Assembly: GCA_012064385.1 (NCBI GenBank)
Contig: QRDG01000529.1
Location: forward strand, 2,700,854 to 2,764,853
DNA length: 64,000 nucleotides
Source of the DNA: Puccinellia tenuiflora
Taxonomy: Eukaryota > Streptophyta > Magnoliopsida > Poales > Poaceae
Direction: 5' to 3'
The position numbers were made by a program, and so were the translations under genes. Shown in pieces: positions 1 through 11,270 of this stretch. The notes under the pieces were generated by a model. The model worked only from the letters and a program-made list of their open reading frames with translations. It had not been told where the DNA came from and did no database searches. Every line of letters starts with the position of its first letter. Position 1 is the stretch's first letter.

Positions 1-373
1 TATACTGTAACATGAACCACCGAATCCATGGCTTGTAATTCCCAGCTGATGAGAATTAGATCTCTGAACAGACCACAATTATTCAGACCTCAAACCTTTA
101 CTCCTGGAGCAGCAAAAGATACCCCAAATCTCCACCCCATAACAGAATGGTAGTACACCCAAAATGGTGCTATACTAAAGTAGAAAGCAGCGAAAGGATT
201 TCCCTTTGGAGAATCTCAAAACCTCTCTTCCACACTAGGCCACTCTAACGAAGCAATCACCTCAAATGAAAAACAGTATAAATGAAATCTGCCTCTCACG
301 CGCGCACGAGCCAAGTAATCAAGCATCATATCCGTTTCTAAGCCACATCACACGGCCGGCGGCGAGCGCTTAC
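1..373 (-). other. Probable first intron of the CTP-synthase-like gene (partial)
   Basis: This stretch follows the splice donor GTAAGC at 373-368 on the minus strand, so it would be intron 1 of the exon at 374-491. I see no second exon in it. The sequence is AT-rich without an open frame of note. The call depends entirely on the neighbouring exon. Confidence 0.45.
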
Positions 374-491
374 CGATCTTGGTGGACGTAGTGCGGAGGC
401 CGCACGCCTTGAGGACGACGCCGATGCTGCTGACCCTGACGCCCCTGCCGAGCCCGCTCACAGCGCCGACGGTGGCCGGCACGTACCTCAT
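374..491 (-). CDS. CTP synthase-like, first coding exon (divergent)
   Basis: The ATG at 491-489 opens a 39-codon exon that ends one base into a codon at a GTAAGC donor. The peptide begins MRYV and contains SGLGRG, SSIGVVLKACGLR and STKI. This matches the amino-terminal synthetase domain of CTP synthase (UTP + ATP + glutamine to CTP), whose plant form begins MKYVLVTGGVVSGLGKG and whose first exon also ends in the codon for the aspartate of KIDPY. The exon phase and length therefore agree with a real gene structure. About ten of 39 residues differ from the consensus I remember. They include the P-loop lysine (now R), a glycine of the TGG motif (now V) and a proline at position 5. The remaining exons lie off the left edge. 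It may be a fast-evolving paralogue or the start of a pseudogene; the frame itself is unbroken. Confidence 0.62.
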
Positions 492-785
492 CTTGCCCGG
501 AATCTCGGGTCAGTCCGCCAATGCCGCCGCCCGAATCCTGCTGCACCCCGAGACGGGCTGGCGCGCGCGTTCTAGGGCTTGCTGGGTTTGATGCCCCTGA
601 GCGCTCGCGCGCGGGCGGAGGACAGGGAGAAAGGTGTGAGAGAGGGGACGAGAGGAAGAAGGAAGGGGGGCAGGCAACGGAGGGGTGCTCCTATACACCG
701 CCCTTTGCGGCACGGGACAGGCGCGCCGCGCACGCCGCGCGCTCGCGTGGCTCTGCTGGGCCGCCGCCCATGAGGCAGCAGGTAA
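492..785 (-). promoter_or_regulatory. GC-rich 5' flank of the CTP-synthase-like gene
   Basis: This CpG-rich sequence lies upstream of the minus-strand ATG at 491 and is typical of grass gene 5' ends. A weak TATA-like motif (TGTATAGG on the minus strand) lies near 690-697. Open frames on the plus strand here look like composition artefacts. Transcription start is not determinable from sequence. Confidence 0.35.
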
Positions 786-1247
786 TTCGTTTTTTTTTCT
801 TTTCTTTTTTCTGTTTTTCTTTTTTCTTGTTTCTTTTTTTTGTGTGTTTATAATTTTAAAAAAAATATGAATATTTTAAAATTGACCAATTTTGGGATTT
901 TTTTATTTTCAAAAAATTTCAATTTCAAACAATTTTTACATTTGAACGATTTTCAAATCGAAACAAATTTCAAATCTTTTTTTTCGAATATGAAAATTTT
1001 CAAAATTGAACGATTTTAGGATTTGAATATTTTTTAAACAGGACAATAATGAAATTTGAAAAAAAAATCTGAACAAATTTAAAATTTGAACATTTTTCGA
1101 ATCTGGAGATTTCGGAATATGAAAAAAACTGAACAAATTTCAAATTTGTTTTTTTTTCAAAATCTAAGCGAAAATTCAAAATTGTTCAAATTTCAAATGT
1201 GAACATATTTCAAAATTGAAAAAAAAATCTGAAATCTGAACAAATTT
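786..1247. repeat. AT-rich low-complexity region
   Basis: A polypyrimidine tract of T and C (about 788-842) is followed by roughly 400 bp built from irregular copies of motifs such as GAACAAATTT, CAAAATTGAA and TTTCAAAT. There is no fixed period and no open frame that looks real. It ends exactly where the left LTR of element A begins at 1248. Confidence 0.6.
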
Positions 1248-2380
1248 TGTGGGGGGGGTTGACCCCGGGTACCCCAGAGTTGGTGGTTTATTGGTATATT
1301 AGAAGGAAGAGACAGCAAATAAATAAATATAAGATAAAGGAAAGGCAGAAGAAGGTAGTCTGGGTCGACATTGGCATGGCCCAGGCCGACATACCAGTCG
1401 CTGGGCCAACATAAACCTATGCCGGATTCCCTAACCCGGCTAGGACTCTGTTTCTCCCGCACGGGCCTCGGTTGGGCCGATTCTCCACTGCCGACATCCC
1501 CGCGGGCCATATCCTCCGCACCAGTTCCTCACTCCCGGGTCGGCCCACCTTGGCCACTCATCCGGTCGGGCCGGCGCCCAGGCCATCAGGCCGGGTAATC
1601 GTTACTACCTCGCCACGCCCCGGTTCTCGTTCGACCGACACCACCAGGCCACTTCTTCGACCAACGTCCAGGCAACCGAGATACTCCAGGTCGGCAAACC
1701 AATGGATGCCCAAATGGTATCGGTCACCCGGCTCCTTCACTCGATGACGTCCCGAGCAGCTCCCTCGACGAGTACCAGATGCCATGCTACCGCCCGACAT
1801 CGCCACGTCTCGGGTACGTGGGTAACGAGACCGACTTCCCCAGCTCTCCATCCGCCAGATCCTAGGACGCCCACTGCTCGGACCTGGCATCGTTGAGCAA
1901 GACGAGAGGACCAGGACACAAGCACTATAGCCATGCCTGGTCACATCCAATAGGGATGACAAGACCCAGTAGTCATTTCACGTATAGTGTTGTGTATAGT
2001 GTCTTGCATAGTGTAGCACTATACAGTGGGGCCCCCTTGTCCCCTGGGCTCCCCTTTATAAGGAGCACCAGGGGGATCGATCTCCTGACCCCCCGGCCGG
2101 GACTCATTCTCCCCCTGCTCTCGTACGAGCTCTTCTTCCTCCTCTAGAGAAACGGCTCAAGGAGCAACCATGTACCTCACATATACATCACCTTATACAG
2201 TCAGACAAGCAGGAGTAGGGGTTTTACCTCCTCACGAGGGCCCTGCACCTGGGTAGATCGTGTGTGTGCTTGTGTTTTCCGTGTGCGTAATTCTACGCAC
2301 CATCCCTCCCCGGTTCCAACAGCGTCCATCGACCCCAACTTAAGCCATCCTATGGCATCTGTCTGTTCACCACGACGACA
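1248..2380 (+). repeat. Element A 5' LTR
   Basis: This 1133-bp LTR has TG...CA ends. A TATA box (TTTATAA, 2055-2061) sits before a pyrimidine-rich stretch. At 2223-2255 there is TTACCTC, a short loop, then GAGGG and ACCTGGGTA, a motif shared with the LTRs of element D and the solo LTR at 48856. Relative to the 3' copy it lacks a 46-bp segment (present at about 6638-6683), with a two-base repeat at the edge that suggests a deletion here. Confidence 0.8.
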
Positions 2381-2400
2381 GTTGACGCCCACCGTGGGGC
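2381..2400 (+). other. Element A primer-binding site
   Basis: GTTGACGCCCACCGTGGGGC directly follows the LTR. Element D has the same site with G in place of A at the fifth position. By what is known of Tat-lineage elements, the primer is probably a tRNA-Arg; I could not check this. Confidence 0.7.
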
Positions 2401-3873
2401 CAGCAGTGGCGCTGGCTGGGTTCCATCCGGACGGGACCAGCTTCATCAACTCCGGCGAGCTCCTCGGGCCGGATTCCGCTATTCGACTCTCGGGACGGCT
2501 TCACCAACCTCTTCATCATTGATGCCGGTGCGGCGTCTTCGCCGTCTCCCGTGAGGCCCGGGGGCTCGACATCGACATGGCCTTCGCGCGCTCACACTTT
2601 CTTCGTCACCGGTGTTGTGCCTGCGCCCGGGGACTGCGGTGTCCGTGCCGTCTCTCCCGCTTAGCCCGGTGGTTCTACATCGATGCTGTCACCGTTGTCC
2701 CGCCCCGTGTCGACCGCGTCCGTGCATGTCTGGCGTGCTGAGGAAGGAAAGAGAAAGCCGAGTCAAAGGTATGACGGCCACCGAAGGATATGGTGTCGTT
2801 GCCGAATAAGATAGAGAAGTAAGAAGCTATAAAGAAAAGCTTGTGTCGGCTTTGGGACACATGCCGAGTTAATAAATAGAAGAAAAGAAAAAAGATGGAT
2901 CCCGGCTGATTAGAGTTTGTCGGTTGAAATAAGTCAGCTGCCGAGATAGAAAAAAGTCAGCAGTATTATGTCGGTCGGTACATGCATGTCGGCTGAGCAC
3001 GCATGCCGAGTAAAAGAGGGACTCAGATTGAGTCATGTGCCGATAAAAAGCCTGGCCGAGTAAGATGATAACTCGGCTGAGTCTTGTGGTACCGACATAA
3101 GTATCATGTCGGCTGGAAATAGGCCAGCTGAGATAGCTTGGCCGAGATAAAAACTGGCATATAACTGCCGAGATAAACTGCCGACATAAACAGTATGTCG
3201 GCCAAGAGAAAATCTGGCATACTGTTGCCGACAAAAGTCTACCAAATCTGGTGTATGTTGGCTCTGTTTGGTTGGCCGACTGGGCAAAACCCAGCTTTTC
3301 CCATGCAGGTCTCGCTCGTCTTCGACTCTGTTTGGCCACCCCGGACTAGGCAAACTTGTATGCCTTCGTGCAATCAGCATCAACAATGCAACGTAAGTAG
3401 TTACCGCGTATATACTAGTAACAAGCACAAGAGGATAACCTCAAAAATAACTCGGGGACTGCCCCTTCCTATCTTGCTTAAGTGTTTTCCCCGGGAGCGA
3501 GATGTCTTGACCCGGGGACTGGCCGGCCAGTCAGTTTTATGTTTCTCCTAAATAAGAAAAGTAACTCGGGAACTCGGTTGAGACCGAGCCAGCACGTTTA
3601 TGCATAGATTTGCTGCTAGAGTTAATTTCTGTCATATGCTAGAGTAAATTTTGTCTGTCAGTAGAGTTGTTGTTAAAGTTAAATACTCATTATAAATATG
3701 CTTGGACTAACATTGTATGGTGGTATCGGTATTACCGAATGAGAATTCATCACCAAGATCATGGCATCATCCGTTATCTCGCATCGCCAAAATATCATGG
3801 CATCCTATAATCTATCTCAAATCACCGTTTATGTCGGCTTGCCAAATATCATGGCATCATCCGTTATTTCATA

Positions 3874-3950
3874 TCGCCAAGTATCAAGGCATCGACATGT
3901 ACGTCGGATCGCCAAGTATCAAGGCATCGACATGTACGTCGGATCACCAC
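3874..3950 (+). repeat. Short direct repeat, two copies of about 36 bp
   Basis: Two adjacent near-identical copies run ATCGCCAAGTATCAAGGCAT followed by CGACATGTACGTCGG. Looser relatives containing ATCATGGCATC occur just upstream (about 3760-3870). This is part of the repetitive interior of element A. Confidence 0.6.
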
Positions 3951-4093
3951 ATACGTGTATGCCGGCAAAGCCGGTGGACTTCATGTCCAAGATGCCAGCA
4001 AAAATCTAGTGGACCCCGCGTCCATAAGCCGACATAGCCCATGTAGGCAACATGTCGGTTCAGCCCACGCAGGCTACATATGATGCCGACATG

Positions 4094-6141
4094 GCCCAAG
4101 CAGGATATATGTCGGTCCAGCTCATGCTGTTGACATACGACTTCTGTAATGCCCGAGATGGCTAAAAACGGATATATGATGATGCCCAAGCAGGCTATAT
4201 GTCGGTCCAGCTCATGCTGTTGACATACGACTTCGGTAACGCCCGAGATGGCTAAAAACCGATATATGATGATGCCCAAGTGCTGCTGTATTAAAATAAG
4301 TTGGGTGGTGCCCCAAGCGAAGGCGGAATTGCAGCTAGTAGCAGTTTTCCCTCGTTTAACGAACCAAGGTTTATCGAACCAGTATGACTTTGAAATCAAC
4401 AACGAGGTGAATGTTGAAGATCTCTGGCGCTTGACCTTCAACAGACATGGACCTGCACACACTCAACCAAAATACTTTGCCCCCAACGGCGGAAAGGTTA
4501 TCAATCTTTCCGGTCTCACAGAAAACAAAACGGTTAATTGTATGATGAAATAGATGAAATATGAAAAGTGACCAGAGGAATAATGATGATTAAAAGCAAG
4601 TAAATGAGGTTGTAAACAATGTAAAAAGATGGACCGGGGGCCATGGGTTCACTAGTGGAGTCTCTCAAGTAAATAAAATATGCATGTGATGAGTGAACGA
4701 ATTACAGCTAGGCAATTGACAAGATCATGACACAAACCCAATTTAGCTATGACAAAAAGGACATGATAATATTTATGAAGGCATCACGACAAGGAACAAA
4801 GACCGTTGAGTCCAACTGCGTCTTTGTCTAAAAAGTCCACTATGGGATCGCTATCCAGCCTGTCACCCAACGGTATTAAGTTGCAAGCAACATACAATTG
4901 CATTAAGTAAAGTGCATGAAGTAAGCAATACTAATATCAAAAGATACATTAACACCGCTGTTTTACCCTTGGTAGCAACAGCACACCCTCGCCCTTAGAC
5001 GTTTCTATCACTCGTGCCCAGGAACAAAAGGGGGCATGAACCCACTATCTAGCATAAATACCCTCTCTTAGAGATACACACAATCACTTGGCCAAAGTAA
5101 CTACGCACATCGGAGAGCATGCAAGAACATAAATTACTCATATAAGAACAATTTGAACATAACTTCATAATCCATCGGATCCCAACAAACACATCACATA
5201 GCATTACAATAATCAATCTTGATCATGTTAGGCAGCTCACAAGATCATAAGACATGAAGCACAAGAGAGAGAGACTACCAACTAGCTACTGCCATGGACC
5301 CATAGTCCAAGGTGAGACTACTCACAAATCATCCCGGAGGAAGGCATGACGATGAAGAGCCCTCCGGGATCGATCTCCCCTCCGGCAGAGTGCCGGGATC
5401 AGCTTCAGATTGGACCCCAAACTAGGGTTTTCGGTGACGGCGTGTCGGGGTCGAGTTTCTCGAAAATAATGGCCGCCTCGACGTTTTTAGGGTAAATAGC
5501 AATTTATAGGCGTCGGAGGGCATCAAGGCGAGGTCCCAGGGGCAGGGGCGGGCCCCACCCACGGGTCCACCTTGACCCACGGCAGGGGGCGCACCTGCCC
5601 TGTGGGCCTCCCCCCAGCTCTCCTTTGGTCTGGTACTTCATCGTGGCAGATAAAAATTCCCCGTAAATTTCCAGTGCGATCCGAGAATATTTCCAGAAGT
5701 AAATTTCTGAAACAAAAAGACAACAAAAATAGGGAACTGGCACTGGGCATCTTGTCAATAGGTTAGTCCGACAAAATGCATAAAAATGATATAATTGATA
5801 GTAAAAACATGTGGCAATATCACAAAACTAGCATGGATCACTCAAAAATTATAGATACGTTTGAGACGTATCACCAAGCAGGCTATATGTCGGTCCAGCT
5901 CATGCTGTTGACATGCGACTTCGGTAATGCCCGAGATGGCTAAAAACCGATATATGATGATGCCCAAGAAGGCTATATGTCGGTCCAGCTCATGCTGTTG
6001 ACATACGACTTTGGTAATACCCGAGATGGCTAAAAACTGACATATGATAATGCCCAAGCAGGTTGTATGTCGGTCCAGCTCATGCTGTTGACATACGACT
6101 TCGGTAACGCCAGAGTTGGCTATAAACCAACATATGACAGT
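4094..6141. repeat. 90-bp tandem repeat, five units, split by a solo LTR
   Basis: Units start at 4094, 4184, 4274, 5962 and 6052, each beginning GCCCAAG and containing GTCGGTCCAGCTCATGCTG and ATGGCTAAAAAC. The spacing is exactly 90 bp once the inserted LTR (4281-5873) and its target duplication are removed. A sixth, diverged partial unit starts at 6142. Because 90 is divisible by three, the minus strand reads as an open 30-residue peptide repeat (core CQQHELDRH). The array lies upstream of the element A PPT, where Tat-lineage elements are known to carry variable tandem repeats. Confidence 0.88.
4281..5873 (-). mobile_element. Solo LTR, Athila-like Gypsy
   Basis: A 1593-bp sequence is flanked by the exact 5-bp duplication CCAAG (4276-4280 and 5874-5878). 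On the minus strand it begins TGATACGTCTCAAACGTATC and ends CAGCAGCA. That start is the one I recognise from the abundant Athila-lineage LTRs of Triticeae (the Sabrina/WHAM type). There is no internal region, so it is the product of LTR-LTR recombination. It sits inside the third unit of the 90-bp array. The open frames inside it are not recognisable genes. Confidence 0.88.
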
Positions 6142-6338
6142 GTTCATAAAGGCTATATGTCAATTCCGCCCGCGCATGCAGTATATATACCGACATAGCC
6201 CATGAAGGCTAGATGTTGATGAGACATTGCCCAAATTGGCTATATATTTGTTCAGCCCATGCAGGCTATGTTTCGATACCAACTCTGTGATACCTTAGTT
6301 GGATAGCATATGCGCGAATCTACGATTCCCACATAGTC

Positions 6339-6349
6339 TCGGGGACTAC
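6339..6349 (+). other. Element A polypurine tract
   Basis: TCGGGGACTAC immediately precedes the 3' LTR and nearly matches the PPT of element D (TTCGGGGGCTAC). Similar words occur earlier inside A (ACTCGGGGACTG near 3453, CCCGGGGACTGG near 3511). Confidence 0.7.
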
Positions 6350-7426
6350 TGTGGGGGGGGGGGGGTTGACCCCGGGTACCCCAGAGTTGGTGGTTTATTG
6401 GTATATTAGAAGGAAGAGACAACAAATAAATAAATATAAGATAAAGGAAAAGCAGAAGAAGGCAACCTGAGTCGACATTGGCATGGCCTAGGCCGACATA
6501 CCAGTCGCTGGGCCAACATAAACCTATACCGGATTCCCTAACCCGGCTAGGCCTCTATTTCTCCCGCACGGGCCCCGGTTGGGCCGATTCTCCACTGCCG
6601 ACATCCCCGCGGGCCATATCCTCCGTAACAGTTCCTCAGGTCGGCATCTCGCCAGGCCGACATAGGCTTATGTAGACAACACCACTCCCGGGTCGGCCCA
6701 CCTTGGTCACTCATCCGGCCGGGCCGGCGCCCAGGCCATCAGGCCGGGTAATCGTTACTACCTCGCCATGCCCCGGTTCTCGTTCGACCGACACCACCAG
6801 GCCACTTCTTCGACCGACGTCCAGGCAACCCAGATACTCCAGGCCGGCAAACCAATGGATGCCCAAATGGTATCGGTCACCCGGCTCCTTCACTCGATGA
6901 CGTCCCGAGCAACTCCCTCGACGAGTACCAGATGCCATGCTACCGCCCGACATCGCCACGTCTCGGGTACGTGGGTAATGAGACCGACTTCCCCAGCTCT
7001 CCATCCGCCAGATCCTGGGATGCCCACTGCTCGGACCTGGCATCGTTGACCAAGACGAGAGGACCAGGACACAAGCACAATAGCCATGCCTGGTCACATC
7101 CAATAGGGATGACAAGATCCCAGTAGTCATTTCACGTATACTGTTGTGTATAGTGTCTTGCATAGTGTAGTACTATACAGTGGGGCCCCCTTGTCCCCTA
7201 GGCTCCCCTTTATAAGGAGCACCAGGGGATCGATCTCCTGACCCCCCGGCTGGGACTCATTCTCCCCCTGCTCTCGTACGAGCTCTTCTTCCTCCTCTAG
7301 AGAAACGGCTCAAGGAGCAACCATGTACCTCACATATACATCACCTTATACAGTCAGATAAGCAGGAGTAGGGGTTTTACCTCCTCACGAGGGCCCTGAA
7401 CCTGGGTAGATCGTGTGTGTGCTTGT
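6350..7426 (+). repeat. Element A 3' LTR, truncated
   Basis: It aligns with the 5' LTR from TGTGGGG through the TATA box (7209-7215) and the TTACCTC/GAGG/ACCTGGGTA motif (7376-7408). It then breaks off after GTGTGTGCTTGTG. About the last 100 bp of the LTR, including its CA end, are missing. Confidence 0.82.
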
Positions 7427-7456
7427 GTAGGGGTTTTACCTCCTCACGAGGGCCCT
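7427..7456 (+). repeat. Templated filler at the A/B junction
   Basis: About 30 bp (TAGGGGTTTTACCTCCTCAC and what follows to GAGGGCCCT) repeat the sequence about 60 bp upstream in the same LTR. They are then joined directly to the LTR of element B. Such a short local copy at a breakpoint is the usual mark of synthesis-dependent double-strand break repair. Confidence 0.8.
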
Positions 7457-8578
7457 AAATAAGTTTATTAAACAATATGATGCTAGATGACAAGAAGGTT
7501 AGGTTATCTCTTGCCTTGCTGCCGGGGCGTGTAGTACTGCTCGTCGGGGTAGGTAGGGTTAACCTCCACTCCGGAATCTATCGATACCCAAGCAAGAATA
7601 GGAGAACAAATAAATCACACGAAGTCAAGTGCAATGCACAAACGTGATGGTATGTCAATTTCATGCAACAATATCAACATATTATTTAGCTAACAATATT
7701 AAATGGAGTGCCAAATAATTAGTGCAATTATTTGGAAGCAACCCCATATTTAACTTAGTGACCACATTGTTCATACATTATTAGATTACTCAAGAGTAGT
7801 TTAATATACATGAACATGACATGATTAGTTAGGTTTCGTTCTTCCGATCATTTTGATACCTTATTTGTAATTTTCCGAGTTTCGATGAATAAATAGTGAA
7901 TTAAATAATTATTTGAATTTTTTTAATCAAATTAAGAAAAACATCAAAGGAAAATTTGTGATTATAATGTGATATTAGCATGATTAGATAGAATTTGAAT
8001 TGCTGGTCAAATTGATATAACATTCACAATTTTTGGATAATTATTTATCGAGTTATGATTTTCCCAATATTGTTATTATTTAGTAATTCTTAATAAACAG
8101 CAAAAATATTTTGCTCAAAAGAGCATGGCAATGTTAACAATAGATAAGTATTGTTTTTCTGAGCAAATTGATATTTTATTTGCTAAATTTGGAGCAAAAT
8201 TGAATTAGTTATCAATTCGTTTATTTTATTTAAAAAATAAATAAAAACTGCTTTTACTGTTGGGCCGGCCCACAGGTCGGCCCAGGCCGGTTTAAAGGCC
8301 GGGCCTGTGGCAGAGGCGGCCGGCCTCAGAGCCGGCCCAGACCGGGGCCAGGCCGGGGCGGTGCCTAAGGCTGCCGGCCTCCCGGCCGGCCCAGACCGGG
8401 CACCAGGCCGGGCACCCGTTCGAGGCATCCGGCCGTTTGGCCGGCCCAGGCCGACGCCCAGGCCGGGGCGGCTGAAAGAACAAATTATGCCCGAGATGTC
8501 GCCTAGAGGGGGGGTGAATAGGCGATTAACACTTTTTCTAATTAGGGGCTTGATAATTGCGGAATAAAACTATGTGTT
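7457..8578 (-). repeat. Duplicated fragment of element B LTR carrying the first 100-odd bases of element C
   Basis: It matches 17123 to about 18260 with a few per cent difference. It includes the junction GGGGCGGC|TGAAAGAAC where element C inserted into the right LTR of B. After about 106 bases of the C LTR it switches, within a short A run, back to B LTR sequence (AAACATCAAAGG). Sharing the same insertion junction means that it was copied from the right LTR after C had inserted. Confidence 0.75.
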
Positions 8579-8667
8579 TAAAACATCAAAGGAAAATTTG
8601 TGATTATAATGTGATATTAGCATGATTAGATAGAATTTGAATTGCTGATCAAATTGATATAACATTC

Positions 8668-11270
8668 TGAAAGAACAAACAATGCCCGGATGTCGCCTAG
8701 AGGGGGGGGGGTGAATAGGCGATTAAAACTTTTTCTAATTAGGGGCTTGATAAATGCGGAATAAAACTATGTGTTTAAATTACCAAGCCAACAACCTAAT
8801 ATGCTAGGGTTACCTATGTGCACCAACAACTTATGCTAAGCAATTAAAGCAACAAGGTGATAGCAAGAAAAGAACTTCAAGCACGAAGGCTATCACAATG
8901 TAAATTGCATAAGTAAAGCTCGGGTATAGAAATAACCGAGGCACGCGGAGACGAGGATGTATTCCCGAGTTCCTCCTTGTTAAGGGAGTACGTCTCGTTG
9001 GAGGGGTGTGAGCTCGCCACAAAGGCCTACTCAAGATGCCACAAAGGCCTCACCCTATTCTCCGATGAACCGCACCCAAAGGTTTGATTCACCTTCCACT
9101 ATCGGAATCCTTCGGGGCGGATTCCGGAGCCCTTTACAACTTCTTCTTGGGGCACACACCCACAACTCAATTGGGGGCTCCCAAACTCGTGCCGAAGCTT
9201 CACAACTCGAAGACTTCGCGGCACCTCCAACCGTCTAGGGTACACAATGCACCCAAGAGGCAACAAGCTCTTGGGAACACAATGCACCCAAGAGTAACAA
9301 GCTCTTCAACGTCGATCTTCACGTATCACCGTGGAGGGAGCAACCCGATGCAACAAATGCAAAAGGCAAGAGCACACAAAGTGCTCAAATCCTTCACTCC
9401 CAAATTCCAACCAAAGCAACTAATGCTATGGAGGGAATAAGAGAGGAAGAACAAAGGGGATGAACACAAAGCAACCCCAAAATCTAGATCCACAAGTTTC
9501 CCTCACTTAGAGGGGATTTTGATTGGTGGAATGGTAGATCTAGATCTCCTCTCTTGAATCCCTAAGTTTGGGCAAGAATCATTGGAGGGATGGAGAGGAA
9601 TCAAGCTCACAAGATTAGCAACAATGGAGGAGAGAGAAAATGTGAGCAGAAAAACATGCAACCCGCCCTTGGGGGAAGAAGGGGGCTATTTATAGCCTCC
9701 CCCAAAAACTAGCCGTTATGTGCAGAAATTGCACATAGCGGTACTACCGCTGGAGTAGCGGTACTACCGCCGATGATATCCGGGCGGTACCCCGGGTACC
9801 ACAACACCCAGCTGCTACGGTACCTCAGAGAGGTACCGCTGCACTCCAGGCGAGCGGTACTACCGGTGGGCGGCCGGTACTACCGCCGGACCCCTTCGAT
9901 TCAAATCTAAGGGTCACAGCGGTAGAACGTGGCAGCTACCGCCAGGGTACCGGAGGGATAGGCAGTACGCAAAAAGGGTCTAGCGGTACCTCGGGCGGTA
10001 CCACCAGCGGTAGTACCGCTGCCTGAAGACAACGGTACTGCCGCGGTACTACCGCCAGGGGTAGTAGCCGTTGAGCATTAGTAGTTCCACTCTAGGAGGA
10101 GCGGTACTACCGCTGCCACAGCGGTACTACCGCCAGACAGAGATAAAAACTGCAGAAGCCTGAAACTGAATAACTTTTGCGTGGAAGCTCCGAATCGAGT
10201 GAATCCAATTTTGTTGGAAAGAGGACGACAAGAGCTTACACTACAAAAAGTCAAAATATTGAAACAAGCAAGGGAGATTGTGCAAAGGGTTGGAAAGGTG
10301 AGACCTTTCCAAGCGAATGAACCGGCAAAATCTCCAACACCGAGAACGCACAAGCTTTTCATCAAGACTCCGTTTTCTATGATCTTGGGCTTGTTTCGAA
10401 GATAGTCACAAGCCCTACAAGATCATGCACATACACATCATAGTCTATCATGTGAGGAGGAAAACAAGGAGAGAGTTTGACCTCTCGTAGAAGAGATAAA
10501 CCGGTAAAACCTCCGACATAAAAAACGCAAGAAGATATTCATGAGATCCGATTTTGATGAACTAGAGCTTGGTATGGAGATGAACACAAGCTCTAAATTC
10601 TCACATGGATAAAAGCCAAATAAGAACCAATAAAGATGATTGCATGGATGCAAAGGTTTGAGCTCTCCACGAACGATACGATCACGATACTCGGTCGAGA
10701 GCCCCTCTTGATAGTACGGCTATCTATCCTATAACCCGGTCTCTCACTAAACATAATGAGACCGGTAAAATAGAAACACTATCAAGATCATACCTTTGCC
10801 TTGCGCATTAAATCTGCTTGAGGTTGATGAAGACGATCTTCATCTCCTCAAGGCGAACCATCTTCTTGATTGCGCTTCGCTTGGTGAAGAATCACATGAC
10901 GCTCCCCCATACACCAAGATGGGGAGAGCACCCTTCGGCATATCTTCTCTTGAACTTGAGAGTTGATCAACCCGCACAAAGCCTTGATCAACCCAACCTT
11001 TTCTTCCCTTGAGCTTGACTCCAACAAATGGAGATCAAGCAAAGCACCTTGACTCCAACACATGGAGACAAGCTTGGCCTTGATCAACAAATGATCTTCT
11101 ACCTTGACCTTGAGTCCAACCAATGGAGACAAGCAAGCTTGGCCTTGATCAACAAATGATCTTGACACAAGCTAAAGGACAACCTACACATAGAGCTCAA
11201 TGCAAATATTAGTCCATAGAGATTGTCATTAATTACCAAAACCATGCATGGGATCAACCATGCACTTTCA
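8668..11270 (-). mobile_element. Solo LTR of the element C family
   Basis: A 2603-bp LTR (TGAAAG...CTTTCA) is flanked by the 5-bp duplication CATTC (8663-8667 and 11271-11275). It matches the LTR of element C (18153-20747) along most of its length, but the GC-rich middle (about 9735-10135) has a different arrangement of CGGTACTACCGC-type repeats. There is no interior, so it is a recombination product. The insertion site is in the LTR of element B. Confidence 0.88.
9735..10135. repeat. Near-palindromic minisatellite in the LTR
   Basis: Many irregularly spaced copies of GCGGTACTACCGC and GCGGTAGTACCGC occur here, each an almost perfect 13-bp palindrome. Counterparts lie at 19210-19620 and 52085-52490, where CCGGTACTTCCGG forms are also mixed in. 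Confidence 0.75.

Larger units (their letters stand above)
1248..7456 (+). mobile_element. Element A: coding-less Gypsy LTR retrotransposon, Tat-like, 3' end truncated
   Basis: Two long direct repeats (1248-2380 and 6350-7456) begin TGTGGGG and run GTTGACCCCGGGTACCCC. The left one ends ACGACA and is followed by GTTGACGCCCACCGTGGGG, one base different from the primer-binding site of element D (GTTGGCGCCC...). The right one is preceded by TCGGGGACTAC, matching the PPT of D (TCGGGGGCTAC). The interior has no gag or pol frame, so this is a non-autonomous (LARD-like) element of the Tat group. It is interrupted by a solo LTR (4281-5873). Its right end is cut at 7456, so no target duplication can be checked. 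The interior from 2401 to 4093 is non-coding and rich in repeated words such as GCCGAG and ATGTCGG. Confidence 0.8.

Noticed and set aside
1250..1258. G run at the LTR start of element A as a quadruplex
   Set aside because: A single G run (also variable in length in the 3' LTR) without three partners nearby; run length may also be a sequencing artefact.
4094..6141. Regular repeats reminiscent of a CRISPR array
   Set aside because: Units are contiguous 90-bp tandem copies without unique spacers, in a plant retrotransposon.
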